Part shown: one piece after another, positions 8,947 through 19,129 of the stretch
Position numbering within the stretch: position 1 is the first letter of the stretch
Layout: each line of letters opens with the position of its first letter
From: Capsulimonadaceae bacterium
GTDB taxonomy: Bacteria; Armatimonadota; Armatimonadia; Armatimonadales; Capsulimonadaceae
Assembly (NCBI GenBank): GCA_031292625.1
Contig: JARLGU010000062.1
Coordinates: 100,354-164,353 of the forward strand
Direction of reading: 5' to 3'
DNA length: 64,000 nt
Translations under genes and position numbers: made by a program
The notes under the pieces: model-generated
Database searches by the model: none
What the model was told of the DNA's origin: nothing
The model's input: only the letters and a program-made list of their open reading frames with translations

Positions 8947-10739
8947 TATGAACCTTTCGATGCGCTGCTGCCGTGAGCGCCGAACGGATTCGTGGGGCCG
9001 CGGCTTGGGCCGTGAAGCTGATTGGGGCCTCCGGCCAGGACAATCGTCTCGCCTTCGGTCACGCCGCTCGTGATTTCGGTGTTAACTCCGTCTGTGCCGC
9101 CGGTTGTCACGATTGCCGTGCTCACCTCCGGCTTGCCGTTGACCATCTTGACCACGCTGACAGTCGTTCTCTTCGTGCCGACGTTGAGCGCGACGGAAGG
9201 GACCAGTAGGACATTCTTGAGTTGGCCGATTCGGATCTTGCAATCGGCTGTCTCGCTGGGGCGCAGGAGATGCTGCGGGTCCTTTATAGCCAGGGTGACA
9301 TCGTAAGTGATAACGCCCTGTTGGACTGTCGCGCCGGCATCGATCTTGGTAACGACGCCGATGAACGGATGCGCAGGAAGGGCGTCGACCTGAATCTTCG
9401 CTTTCTGTCCAATTTTGATTTTGGAAATATCCGTTTCATCGGGGAATGAATCGACCTGCAGCCGGTTAAGATCGCAAACGGTAATCAGCGTTGGCGCCGA
9501 GAGGCCGGCCGCGATCGTTTCTCCTTGCTGTATCGCAAGGGCAATCACCGTGCCGTTGATCGGCGTCCGGATCTCACCCTTGGCAAGCTGCACTTTGCTA
9601 TATGCAACGAGCTGCGTGTTCGCGGCAAGGGTCGCTTTGTCTTGTTGGATCGCCTGCTGTTTGATCGGATCGTTAGCCATGTTGGCGATGGAGACCTGTA
9701 GCGCCTGTAAGTCGTGCGAAACGGTTGCCTGGGCATCTCTGACGTTCTCGCGATCAACATCGATTAGGTTCTTTTCCGCCTCGGCCTCCGCGAGCGCCGA
9801 TTGGTCGGCCGCTTGGCTTTGCTCGGCTTGCGTCACGGCGTCGCGATAGGTTTCGAGGTCGGCATTCACCTTCTGTTGCACCAGTGTCAGGTTTTGCTCA
9901 GCCGTTGCGACGTTGGACTGGTCGACTTGAGCGGTTGATTCGGCTTGATCGACGACGCTCTGCGCGACAAATCCTTTCTGCAAGAGCGCCTGCTGGCGCT
10001 GGTAGTTAAGCGCTGAGTTGTGCGCGGTCGCTCGCATCGATCGGAGTGCCTGCTGGGCATTGGCGACGTTTAGTTCCGCGCCAGCCTTCGTCTGATCGTA
10101 ACTTGCCTGGGCTGATGCTAGCGCGGCCTTCGCGCCCGCCAGGTTGGCCTTCGCCTTGGCGATGTCCTGCGGGGTCGCGATAAGCTGCTGACGGAGCGTC
10201 GCTTGTGCCGAGGCAAGCTTAGCTTGATCTCCGGCGACGGTGGACTTTGCTTGCTGGACGCCCATAACGTCGGTAACGTGCGTTTGGTTGACGCCTTCCT
10301 CATCCTGCAAGAGTTTGGCTTGCGCGTTGGCAACGTTGGCTTGAGCTTGTTTGACGTTTGCCTCGAGGTCCGGCGTCCATAACTTTGCGATGAGCTGACC
10401 GGCTTTCACGCTACTTCCGATATCGGCGTAAAGGCTCTGCACGGTTCCGGTAATCTGGGAACCGATGTTGATTTCAGCGCCGGTTTGCGGTTCAACGTTG
10501 CCGGTTGCGTCGACGCTCTCCGTTAAATCGCCGCGAGTGACCGTGCCTGTAATCATTGGGCCGGAGCTCGTATTGGCGCCTTTCAGGTTGTACCAAATCC
10601 AGCCGCCTACAGCCAAGAATACGACGATTACCAAGACGATGCGGGATATGGGCGCCTTCTTTGCCTTAGGCCTTCGCGGAGCAGAAGGCTCCGCGCGGGA
10701 CGCGCTACTGTCCTGCGGTGTTGTGACAGGTGTTGTCAT
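8946..10739 (-). CDS. HlyD/MacA-family periplasmic adaptor
   Basis: N-terminal TM helix, lipoyl/coiled-coil and barrel-sandwich segments; start set at [12 protein letters not shown] with upstream GAGAGG SD. Confidence 0.9.
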   Translation of the reverse strand: MTTPVTTPQDSSASRAEPSAPRRPKAKKAPISRIVLVIVVFLAVGGWIWYNLKGANTSSGPMITGTVTRGDLTESVDATGNVEPQTGAEINIGSQITGTVQSLYADIGSSVKAGQLIAKLWTPDLEANVKQAQANVANAQAKLLQDEEGVNQTHVTDVMGVQQAKSTVAGDQAKLASAQATLRQQLIATPQDIAKAKANLAGAKAALASAQASYDQTKAGAELNVANAQQALRSMRATAHNSALNYQRQQALLQKGFVAQSVVDQAESTAQVDQSNVATAEQNLTLVQQKVNADLETYRDAVTQAEQSQAADQSALAEAEAEKNLIDVDRENVRDAQATVSHDLQALQVSIANMANDPIKQQAIQQDKATLAANTQLVAYSKVQLAKGEIRTPINGTVIALAIQQGETIAAGLSAPTLITVCDLNRLQVDSFPDETDISKIKIGQKAKIQVDALPAHPFIGVVTKIDAGATVQQGVITYDVTLAIKDPQHLLRPSETADCKIRIGQLKNVLLVPSVALNVGTKRTTVSVVKMVNGKPEVSTAIVTTGGTDGVNTEITSGVTEGETIVLAGGPNQLHGPSRGPTNPFGAHGSSASKGS

Positions 10740-10761
10740 GGATTCTAACCTCTCGTCGAAC

Positions 10762-11319
10762 TTAAAAGGTCTCGGCTGGCAAAACCGAGCGTTCATCCGC
10801 CGAACTGCCGTCGAGTTCTGCAGCGGACAAGAGTGCGGCAGCCTGCCTGCCGATGCGATCCAGGGTTTGGATTGCATCGAGAAGCGCGGCGCGCTCCTCG
10901 ACGTCGATCGCCTGCCAAATCACTTCCAGCCGGGCTCGTCGTCGCGCTTTACGCTCGCGTATCCACGCGATGCCTTGCGCGGTCAGACGCAGGCGGACAA
11001 TGCGGCGATCGCTCGGGTCGCTTATGCGTTCAACCAGCCCCTGGCGAATCGCGCGGTCGGCGGCCTGCGTGAGAGCGCTGCCTCTAATACTCAGCTTGAC
11101 GCTAAGACGGCCCATCGTTTCGCCGGTATCATCGTCCGGCAAGGACTTGACGAGGCGGAACTGCGCGAGCGGCAACTGGGCGAACTGTCCCTCCAACAGG
11201 GTTCTTCCCAGAAAGCGGGTGGCGAGATCCGGCAAAATTTGCTCAATCGTCGCGATGCTGGCGCGATCGTCCGCTCGCATATTCGCGGGCGTTTCCATAT
11301 TTGACTTTTCAGGCTCCAT
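10762..11319 (-). CDS. MarR family transcriptional regulator
   Basis: GRLSVKLSIRGSALTQAADRAIRQGLVERISDPSDRRIVRLRLTAQG winged-helix signature. Confidence 0.85.
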   Translation of the reverse strand: MEPEKSNMETPANMRADDRASIATIEQILPDLATRFLGRTLLEGQFAQLPLAQFRLVKSLPDDDTGETMGRLSVKLSIRGSALTQAADRAIRQGLVERISDPSDRRIVRLRLTAQGIAWIRERKARRRARLEVIWQAIDVEERAALLDAIQTLDRIGRQAAALLSAAELDGSSADERSVLPAETF

Positions 11320-12871
11320 TTAGCGTACTCACTGGCGCAACATCGTTGATGCCGAGATCGCGCTGCAGGGCGGCGTCGTAATTGTAGAACGAGTATAGAG
11401 CCGTCACGTATTGATTTTGGGCTTGCGTCAAGGTCACGTCCGCAGTCGTAACATCGAAAACCGTCGCGAGGCCCACTTGAAGTTGCGCCACCTCGGCGTC
11501 GAATGTGGCGTGTGCCGCCGCGACGGCGGCGTTGGCAAGCTTGACCTGATCAAGCGCTCCCGTGCGATTAGCGGCATCTTGCTCGATTTGCGTGCGCAAC
11601 GCCTGCCGCATCACCTCATATTGGTCGATCGACGCGTCTAGCTGGGCTTTGGCCGCCCGCACGGCATCGTGTGTCGCGCCTGCATCGAAAAGCGGGAACG
11701 ATGCGGACAATTCGACCGTGGAGTCCGAGCCGATCGGCTGAGATCCCGCATTGTTGAAATACGTGTACGTGTAGGCGCCGTTGATCGCGATCCCTGCTTG
11801 CAATTGAGCTTGCTTGACGTTAAGTTTTTGTGCTTCGATGAGCTGCTGTTGCTGTTTCAGGTCAGGTCGAGCCTCTTGCGCGATCTTGAAGTACTCGTCG
11901 ATCGTCTTCGGCGGGACGGCCGCTGGAGCGGGCGGAAGCTGCTCGATACCCGTGGTTGGCGCGGTCGACGGCGCTTCGTTTGGCGGCGGGGCGGCCGGGA
12001 GGTTCGCCGCAGTCTGCGAAGTGCGCGCGGCGACATCGGGCGCTGGCGCCGGCTCTGGCTGGGGGCCTCCGGTTAACGGCGCAAGCGTCATTGGGAAATT
12101 GGAAATAATCCCCATCGCATTTTTCAGGGCCGACGTCGCGACGCTTACGGCTGTCTGGTTTTGCGAGAGCGCGACCTGCGCGGCCGCAAGATCCGATCGT
12201 GGCTGGAATATGGCGGATTTCGCGGCCGTGCCCGCATCGATTTCGGCCTGGACAAGACCGACTTCCTGTTGAGCCCGATTGATCTCCAGCTCGGCTACGC
12301 GCACCAGATCCATGGACTTTAGCACGCTGAAGTAGGCCTGGGTAACCGTAAGGATGGTCTGTTGATTGACGTTCGTCGCGCCGGCCTTCGCCGCGTCGAG
12401 GTTCCGTCGCGCTTGGGCGTTCAACACTTCGCGCTGGCCGTTGTCGAAAATGTTCTCCGTTACGACCACTCCCCCTTGTCCCGCGGAAAACGCGCTTGAC
12501 GCCGCGCTCGTCGAGGACAGGCCGGTCGAGGGATTGTACGCGCTCTTTCCGTTGGGATAACTCCGATTCTGCTGGAGGTATTCGTAGGTTGGCGCAATCG
12601 TTGGAAAATACTTGGCTTGATTCTCCTGCTTGAGCGCCTCCGCCTGCTGCGTCTGCGAGTGCGCAATATGCACAAGAGGCTGCCGGTGAGTGGCGATCGC
12701 AATCGCTTCTTGAAGCGTAAGCGGTGTTGGCAACGGCTGCGGCTGTGCGGGAAGGGTAATGTCGGCCTTAGCCGCCAAGGGCGTTCCGAGGATGGCGATC
12801 GCTGCCGTCAGAGCGGCCATGCGCCGTCGAGAATGAGTTTGGTCGTATCCGGAAATCATGGAAATCGACAC
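11309..12871 (-). CDS. TolC-family outer membrane efflux protein
   Basis: Signal peptide, LTLQEAIAIATHRQPLVHIAHSQTQQAEA, two OEP repeats; GTG start with SD aagaaaggc. Confidence 0.85.
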   Translation of the reverse strand: MSISMISGYDQTHSRRRMAALTAAIAILGTPLAAKADITLPAQPQPLPTPLTLQEAIAIATHRQPLVHIAHSQTQQAEALKQENQAKYFPTIAPTYEYLQQNRSYPNGKSAYNPSTGLSSTSAASSAFSAGQGGVVVTENIFDNGQREVLNAQARRNLDAAKAGATNVNQQTILTVTQAYFSVLKSMDLVRVAELEINRAQQEVGLVQAEIDAGTAAKSAIFQPRSDLAAAQVALSQNQTAVSVATSALKNAMGIISNFPMTLAPLTGGPQPEPAPAPDVAARTSQTAANLPAAPPPNEAPSTAPTTGIEQLPPAPAAVPPKTIDEYFKIAQEARPDLKQQQQLIEAQKLNVKQAQLQAGIAINGAYTYTYFNNAGSQPIGSDSTVELSASFPLFDAGATHDAVRAAKAQLDASIDQYEVMRQALRTQIEQDAANRTGALDQVKLANAAVAAAHATFDAEVAQLQVGLATVFDVTTADVTLTQAQNQYVTALYSFYNYDAALQRDLGINDVAPVSTLNGA

Positions 12872-12921
12872 GCCTTTCTTCTTTTAACGGGCGATCCGAG
12901 ATCGTTAGCGGTTCGTAGTAG

Positions 12922-12940
12922 GTATTATAACAGTTAATAC
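12922..12940. promoter_or_regulatory. Dyad GTATTA-N7-TAATAC covering the minus-strand -10 (TATAAT) of the efflux operon; candidate MarR operator
   Basis: Perfect 6-bp inverted arms; minus-strand TATAAT at 12929-12924. Confidence 0.5.
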
Positions 12941-13276
12941 ACGTAAAATATTCATGTCTATAAATTAATTGCGTCGCGTGCGCTTTGTGCGGGTATCTTA
13001 TTCGTAGGCTTTCAGATCGTTCGTCGGTGTTTTTTGGGGGAGCGAGGGTCGCGGGTTCGTCGTCGTCAAGGCAGATTCCGGCATAAGGTGTCTATTCCCT
13101 GGCGTCCTGACGGTCAAGCACATTGGCAAGCGGCGCATGAAGCACATCGTGTAAATAATGAGGGGAAGCTGCATTCTTTCGCGATACTTAGATCGCAAGT
13201 TGCTCGGCGAGGTCACATCTGGCGCGCCAATGGCTTTTGCGTTGTGATCAAGGACATTGGTTAGCACGATCAGATT

Positions 13277-14623
13277 ATGCCGATATTTGCAGTAAAACAG
13301 CTTCCATCCATGTTTCGCGCGCTTCAGTCGCGAAATTACCGTCTCTTCTTTTGCGGACAAAGTTTATCGCTTATCGGCACGTGGATGACTCGTGTCGCGA
13401 CGAGCTGGTTAATCTACAAGTTGACGGGTTCGGCTATCCTTCTTGGCACGCTTGGTTTCGCCACGCAGATCCCCACTTTCATTCTTGCGCCCTTTGCCGG
13501 CGTTCTCGTGGACCGGTGGGATCGTTACCGGATTATGGTTTCGACTCAGACGCTGTCCATGATCCAGAGTTTCCTCCTCGCGCTGCTTACGCTTACCCAC
13601 GTTATCACGGTCTGGGAAGTGATCGCCCTCGGCGTGTTCCAGGGACTGATCAATGCATTCGATACGCCGGCGCGCCAATCGTTCATGATACGGATGGTGG
13701 ACAATCACGAGGATCTTGGCAACGCGATCGCGCTCAACTCGTCGATGGTGAATTCCGCTCGGCTAATCGGGCCATCGATCGCGGGAATCATCATTGCCAT
13801 GGCCGGGGAGGGAACATGCTTCTTCGTCGACGGCGTGAGTTATGTCGCCGTAATTGCGTCGCTGCTAATGATGCGGATTGACGGAACCCCTGTTTCCCTT
13901 GGTCAGAACAGCCTTTCTATCCTGAAGTCCATGACGGAGGGTTGGCGATATGTCTCGACATTTCTCCCGATCAGGCATTTGCTCACCCTGCTTGCGCTTA
14001 TTAGCTTGCTCGGCATGCCGTATACGGTCCTCCTGCCGGTATTCGCAACCCATTCGCTTCACGGCGGTCCAAAGACATTAGGCTGGCTTAATGCGGCGGT
14101 CGGGAGCGGCGCACTGATCGGCGCGTGGTCGCTGGCGGCGCGGAAGTCGGTCTTGGGGCTTGGCAGAAAGATCGCGTGGGCCGCGGTGATCTTTGGCTCG
14201 GGGCTCGTCGGCTTTTCACAGTCGCATATCTTGTGGGTGTCGCTTCTGTTGCTGATGATTACTGGTTACGGTTTCATTGCGCAGCTGGCATCGGGCAACA
14301 CGATTATGCAAACGGTCGTGGACGATGAAAAGCGCGGGCGGGTTATGAGCTTCTACACAATGGCGTTCGTGGGGACGACGCCATTTGGAAGTCTGCTTGC
14401 CGGATTCATGGCGGCGCATTTCGGCGCTCCAATGACGCTCGCGGTGTGCGGGACCCTATGTATCGCCGGGGGGATTTGGTTCGCCTCCGGTCTCACCGCG
14501 TTCCGGCGAGACCTACATCCGATCTATATCAGACTGGGTCTCGTAAAGGCATCGTCCGATCAGACCGTCGTGGAGGTTGAGAACGTGGTGTCGCCGCCGG
14601 TTGAAGAAGTCGTCGAGGAATAG
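13277..14623 (+). CDS. Major facilitator superfamily transporter
   Basis: LQSRNYRLFFCGQSLSLIGTWMTRVATSWLIYKLTGSA...; about 12 hydrophobic segments. Confidence 0.9.
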   Translation: MPIFAVKQLPSMFRALQSRNYRLFFCGQSLSLIGTWMTRVATSWLIYKLTGSAILLGTLGFATQIPTFILAPFAGVLVDRWDRYRIMVSTQTLSMIQSFLLALLTLTHVITVWEVIALGVFQGLINAFDTPARQSFMIRMVDNHEDLGNAIALNSSMVNSARLIGPSIAGIIIAMAGEGTCFFVDGVSYVAVIASLLMMRIDGTPVSLGQNSLSILKSMTEGWRYVSTFLPIRHLLTLLALISLLGMPYTVLLPVFATHSLHGGPKTLGWLNAAVGSGALIGAWSLAARKSVLGLGRKIAWAAVIFGSGLVGFSQSHILWVSLLLLMITGYGFIAQLASGNTIMQTVVDDEKRGRVMSFYTMAFVGTTPFGSLLAGFMAAHFGAPMTLAVCGTLCIAGGIWFASGLTAFRRDLHPIYIRLGLVKASSDQTVVEVENVVSPPVEEVVEE

Positions 14624-14784
14624 TTGGTACTCAGACGCGCGTTTTTTATGGCGAGCCCGGTCCCCAACTGCGGTAGAGCCGAGATAGAAAACGGCGGTTC
14701 TGTCGCCGGTGAACGAGTGCCGTCCGCGTGGTTGGCCGCTTCATGGGCATAGACCTCCCTGTGGCGATTCGGCGCCGGCTCAGG

Positions 14785-14936
14785 GGCATCGGTCAGGTAG
14801 GGCGGACCTGCCTACGCCGACGTGCCTTACTGGTCAAGCGCTTTGCATGCGGCTAGCCAACAGGCTGAGTGTTTAGCGGCTAAGGAAAAATGGCCAGCCC
14901 GGCCATGGAGGGCATCTTAATCCTCATCTTCTCTTA
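14785..14936 (+). repeat. Dispersed repeat X, copy B (3' part), interrupted by a MITE
   Basis: ggctagccaacaggctgagtgtttagcggctaaggaaaaatggccagcccggccatggagggcatcttaatcctcatcttctctta; continues after the insertion at 15181 (acaaagcgaaaatcc..ctatttaat). Confidence 0.75.
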
Positions 14937-15180
14937 GAGGGTGTATAAAAACCGTGCGCCTCGGTAATCAGATTTCGGATGGCTCATGCCGCCAGGGCAT
15001 TTTTTCTTGGTCGCTGCGCTCCAGGTTAAGCACAGTCAGCTGATTGCGACAATATCGCCGTCTTCGGCGCATGAAGAATGGCCGCCCGGCCATGGAGGGC
15101 TCCGAATTCTTTATTCGTATTGCCCGCCCATTGAATAAAGTCGCCGCTGTACAACGCGCTTTGACTTTTTACACAAACTC
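14937..15180 (+). mobile_element. MITE-like non-autonomous element (about 244 bp) inserted in repeat X
   Basis: Imperfect TIRs GAGGGTGTATAAAAACC / GACTTTTTACACAAACTC; TTA (or CTCTTA) on both sides; copy A gives the empty site ctcttctcttataaagc. Confidence 0.65.
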
Positions 15181-15329
15181 TTACAAAGCGAAAATCCTAA
15201 CCACAATGCTATTTAATATTGGGACGGCGTGGAGTCGCCTTACAATCTTCGTTTGCAATACACTCTTCACGCCGTATTCATGACGGCCCGGTAACCTACC
15301 GGCAAGCGAGTCTATCAAGTTGAGGGCAT

Positions 15330-16280
15330 ATGAAGCACTACGCATTGTTGCATGATCCGAAATGGGCAATATCGGCAAGGCCCGGAGCTATCGCGCTCTG
15401 CGTCACTGTGATAATAGGACTATGCGCCTCGACCGGGATCGCCAGAGCCGACGTCACAATTGTCGAGAAGGTAACGATGACGAAGGTGGATCCCACGAGC
15501 GTGCCCCCATCACCGCCTAATTCGGGGCCTATCGTTTCACAAGGCGTTACGCTGTACTTCAAAGGCGCCAACGCGAGATCGGAACTCGATAGCGGTCAGG
15601 TCACAATTTACGATGGAGCGAATGAGAAGGTCTACACTCTCGATCCGTCAACGAAGACGTACTTCCTTCGCCCATTGAAGAATATCGAGGTCGCCCCCCA
15701 AAATCCAACGGGTTACAAGCCGGTTTCGATGACGACGGAAGACGCCATAACGATTACGCAAGGCGACGAGACACAAACGTTCGCAGGCACTTCAGCCAGG
15801 GCGTTCATTATCAGCGGGACGGTCACGGTTCGCCCGGAGCAAATTGGCGGCGGCCATCATCGGCGCTCCGACGGCTACGGCGGCGGCGAGCCGGATGGCG
15901 ATAGCGGCAGCCCGGACGCTTCCTCCCCGTTCGATAATAGCGGGGCAAGGACCGTCGAGGTGTCTGGCGAGGTTTGGCTTTCGGAAACCGTGAAAATTCC
16001 GAACGACAAGAAGGCGACATTGTTTCCAGCACTGTTCGTTGAAGCGCAGCCAGACAACTTCGTGTTTAAGCCGCTTGCCGATAAGCTGGCCAAGAAGAAA
16101 GAGATCCCGCTGGACAGCCGTGTTTCCGTGACGCATTCGACTCCCTATGGCACGAACATCACCGTGACAACCTCCACGCTTGCGACGAGCTTGTCACAGG
16201 CCTCGCTGCCGGATTCGCTATTCCACGTTCCGGTGGGATACACGGAAGTTCCAGTGCCGGATCGGCGGCCGCAGCGGTGA
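15330..16280 (+). CDS. Secreted protein, DUF4412-like/hypothetical
   Basis: Signal peptide ending GIARADVTIVEKVTMT; GANARSELDSGQVTIYDGANEKVYTLDPSTKTY. Confidence 0.55.
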   Translation: MKHYALLHDPKWAISARPGAIALCVTVIIGLCASTGIARADVTIVEKVTMTKVDPTSVPPSPPNSGPIVSQGVTLYFKGANARSELDSGQVTIYDGANEKVYTLDPSTKTYFLRPLKNIEVAPQNPTGYKPVSMTTEDAITITQGDETQTFAGTSARAFIISGTVTVRPEQIGGGHHRRSDGYGGGEPDGDSGSPDASSPFDNSGARTVEVSGEVWLSETVKIPNDKKATLFPALFVEAQPDNFVFKPLADKLAKKKEIPLDSRVSVTHSTPYGTNITVTTSTLATSLSQASLPDSLFHVPVGYTEVPVPDRRPQR

Positions 16281-16345
16281 CCCGCGCGGCAGACCAGGAT
16301 CCTCAAGAAGCAGGCATTTGCTAAGAGTGTATCGAAAGTGCACTC

Positions 16346-17140
16346 ATGGTTCCTATTAATTCCACTAGCCCGATCCGCATTTGGCCAGGCCTTGCGCCTG
16401 GAGAAACCACTGCCGATTCCGGGCATCCCGGCGATACGTCGGGCAACGTTTTGCGGTTGACCGGTGTGACGTCCGCCGAACTCTTTCTTTACGGCGCGGC
16501 GCAGGATGCGCGAAAGCCGGCGGTGCTTGTGTGCCCTGGCGGAGGGTACTCGATCCTTGCGTCGGACCTCGAGGGCAGCGAAATCGCGCAGTGGCTGGCG
16601 CAACTGGGCTTCGTCGCCGCCGTTTTGCACTACCGCGTCCCGGACAAGCGAGACGGCGCATACCAGGACGGCCGACGGGCTTTGTCCTGGCTTCGCGCGC
16701 ATGCCAGGGAATACGGCATTGATCCAAATCGTGTCGGCGCAATGGGCTTTTCGGCAGGCGCTCATCTGGTGACGCGTCTTGCGGCAGGTCTCTCAGAGCG
16801 GCCCTACGAACCGGTTGATTTGATTGACGATTCCGGCTGCCGGCTGGATTTCGCACTGCCGATTTACCCGGCCTACCTGGTCGATAACGGAACGGGCGCG
16901 CCGTCCGCGGACGTGGCCCCAAGCGCGTCCATGCCGCCCCTCTTCCTCGCGCAGACCAGCGACGACGCGCACTTTTGCTCGGATGTGTATGCCAATTTCG
17001 CGGCTAAAGCAGGCGTGGATGTTACAAGCAAGGTCTACGCAACGGGCGGACACGGCTATGGCATCAGGCTGCCGGCAACGGTTCCAGCGTCGCTGTGGAA
17101 GACGGATGCCGCGGATTGGCTTGCGCGTTTCTTGCGCTAG
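16346..17140 (+). CDS. Alpha/beta hydrolase (acetylxylan esterase/BD-FAE-like)
   Basis: VCPGGGYSILASDLEGSEIAQWL, GFSAGAHL nucleophile elbow, C-terminal GGHGYG. Confidence 0.85.
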   Translation: MVPINSTSPIRIWPGLAPGETTADSGHPGDTSGNVLRLTGVTSAELFLYGAAQDARKPAVLVCPGGGYSILASDLEGSEIAQWLAQLGFVAAVLHYRVPDKRDGAYQDGRRALSWLRAHAREYGIDPNRVGAMGFSAGAHLVTRLAAGLSERPYEPVDLIDDSGCRLDFALPIYPAYLVDNGTGAPSADVAPSASMPPLFLAQTSDDAHFCSDVYANFAAKAGVDVTSKVYATGGHGYGIRLPATVPASLWKTDAADWLARFLR

Positions 17141-17661
17141 GCGTCGTCGCCAAGCATTCGGAATGGCTGGGGACCTGTCGCGCGAACGGCTGCTTCGAAG
17201 TCAAGGAGCGCAATCTTGCGCGCCAGGCCGCCTCCGTAGCCGACCAGCTTGCCGTTTGCTCCGATGACGCGGTGACAGGGAATGACGATCGCGATCGGAT
17301 TCTGCCCGTTGGCGAGACCGACCGCGCGCGACGCCTTCCGGTTGCCGATTTGTTCGGCGAGCTCAGCATACGACACGGTCACGCCGTACGGAATATCGAG
17401 AAGCGCTTGCCAGACTGTTTTCTGGAAGCCGGTTCCCGCCGGGGCGAGGGGTAGGTCGAACGTCAGACGCGCACCGGCGAAGTATTCGTCGAGCTGCATG
17501 CGCGCTATGGAGAAGATCGGCTCGGCGTCGTCGCGCCGTCCGGTGGGCGTTGCGTCGCCAAACCACAACCCTGTCAGCAGATCGCCGCTTGCGGTCAGCG
17601 TGAGGTCCCCAAGCGGCGATTCGATTGATGTGTACGTGGTCACGTGCAAGCGGCTCTTCAC
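17137..17661 (-). CDS. ogt: Methylated-DNA--[protein]-cysteine S-methyltransferase
   Basis: PIAIVIPCHRVIGANGKLVGYGGGLARKIALL. Confidence 0.95.
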   Translation of the reverse strand: MKSRLHVTTYTSIESPLGDLTLTASGDLLTGLWFGDATPTGRRDDAEPIFSIARMQLDEYFAGARLTFDLPLAPAGTGFQKTVWQALLDIPYGVTVSYAELAEQIGNRKASRAVGLANGQNPIAIVIPCHRVIGANGKLVGYGGGLARKIALLDFEAAVRATGPQPFRMLGDDA

Positions 17662-17666
17662 GCTGG

Positions 17667-18515
17667 TTACTTGGACGGCTTACCGTCGATCAGCGAGCGC
17701 GTATATTTGACCGAACGGGGCAGGGCGGTGCGCGGGTCTTCGGCGCCTTCGTACTCGATGTTCAGCCAGCCCGAAAACGACGCGGCCTTAAGCTCGTTGA
17801 TGCAACTTTCGAGGGCGACGTCTCCTTCTCCGATCGCCGTGCCTGCGTATTTCAGGCCATCCAACGAAGTGTACGCAAAGCCGTCAAACGATTCGGGCAC
17901 TTCGCGGAAATCCTTGAAATGAACCATAAATGCCTGAGTGGCAAGTGAATGGATGGCCTCGTGCGGGGATTGGTGGACAAGCAGGAAGTTGCCGGTGTCC
18001 GGGTTCGCGCCAAGCGCCGGGCTGCCGACCGCCTTGAGGATGCGCTTGACCTGATCGCTCTTGCCGGCTAGCTTTCCGTGGTTCTCGAGAGCGAGACGCA
18101 CGCCCTTTGCTTCCGCATAGCGCGAAGACTCGGAAAGTCCCTCAACAATCCAGTCGAACGCTTGCTCGAAGCTGATCCCTTCCTTGGTATTGCCCGCGAA
18201 GACGCGCACGATCTTCGCGCCGAAGTGAAGCGCACTGTCTACGCCGACGCGGATCTTGTCGACGGCCGCTTTGCGATCGTCAGCGCTCGTGGTCACAAAA
18301 TCGTTGGAGACCGAGTAGACTCCGACCTCAACTCCCGTGGCCGCCAGCGCTTCGTCTACCGCCGCCAGCTCCGCCGCCTTGTCCCGCCAGAGGGGCTCAA
18401 GCAGCTCGACGCCATCCGCGCCAATCTCATGGACGGTGCGGATAAATGTGGGAATGTCGATCTGGCCGTTCTTCCAGAGATTATAGTACGAATAGATGCT
18501 AACGCCTAACTTCAT
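17667..18515 (-). CDS. Sugar phosphate isomerase/epimerase (TIM barrel)
   Basis: GVSIYSYYNLWKNG..., LALENHGKLAGKSDQV, GANPDTGNFL. Confidence 0.85.
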   Translation of the reverse strand: MKLGVSIYSYYNLWKNGQIDIPTFIRTVHEIGADGVELLEPLWRDKAAELAAVDEALAATGVEVGVYSVSNDFVTTSADDRKAAVDKIRVGVDSALHFGAKIVRVFAGNTKEGISFEQAFDWIVEGLSESSRYAEAKGVRLALENHGKLAGKSDQVKRILKAVGSPALGANPDTGNFLLVHQSPHEAIHSLATQAFMVHFKDFREVPESFDGFAYTSLDGLKYAGTAIGEGDVALESCINELKAASFSGWLNIEYEGAEDPRTALPRSVKYTRSLIDGKPSK

Positions 18516-18566
18516 TGTTGATCTCTCTTCCTTATGTCGGTTTCCGTTACCTTGCTGCGAGATTGC

Positions 18567-19112
18567 TTACAGGGCGCTGGCGGAGCGGAGGCGGCTCACG
18601 CAAAGCAGACCGGCGATGCTCTTGGCGTCGCGGATCTCGCCCGAATCGATCTTGGCGAGCGCTTCGTCGAGCGTGATGACTTCCTGGATGATGAACTCGT
18701 CGTCGTCGCCGACTCCCGGCGTAGGCGTCAAATCCTGGGCGAGATACACGTGGATCTGCTCCGACGAGTATCCGGGAGCGACGAACATGCTGAACAGCTT
18801 GTGAATTCGGCCTGGCGAAAGCTGTATCTCTTCGATCAACTCACGGCGTACGCAGTCTTCAACGTTTTCGTCGCGGTTCAGACTGCCCGCGGGAATCTCG
18901 AGAAGCGGTCCGCCTGCTGGAAGCCGGTTCTGGCGCACGAGCACGACGCGGCCGTCATCGAGCAGCGGGACGGCGGCCATTGCGCCATTGTGCTCGACGA
19001 CTTCTCGGGTCGCCTCGCGACCGTTGGGCAATCTGACCGTGTCCACGCGGAGGTTGATGACTTTTCCTTCGTAAACCCGCTTCGTCGAAAGAACTGTTTC
19101 TGTAATATCCAT
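18567..19112 (-). CDS. NUDIX hydrolase (ADP-ribose pyrophosphatase-like)
   Basis: Nudix-box region IPAGSLNRDENVEDCVRRELIEEIQ (canonical GX5EX7REUXEEXGU, degenerate at the first G-x5-E spacing). Confidence 0.85.
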   Translation of the reverse strand: MDITETVLSTKRVYEGKVINLRVDTVRLPNGREATREVVEHNGAMAAVPLLDDGRVVLVRQNRLPAGGPLLEIPAGSLNRDENVEDCVRRELIEEIQLSPGRIHKLFSMFVAPGYSSEQIHVYLAQDLTPTPGVGDDDEFIIQEVITLDEALAKIDSGEIRDAKSIAGLLCVSRLRSASAL

Positions 19113-19129
19113 TGTGATTGATCTCTCTC

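Noticed and set aside
12998-13360. 120-aa minus-strand ORF upstream of the MFS gene
   Set aside because: No domain, no SD, overlaps the MFS start; likely spurious.
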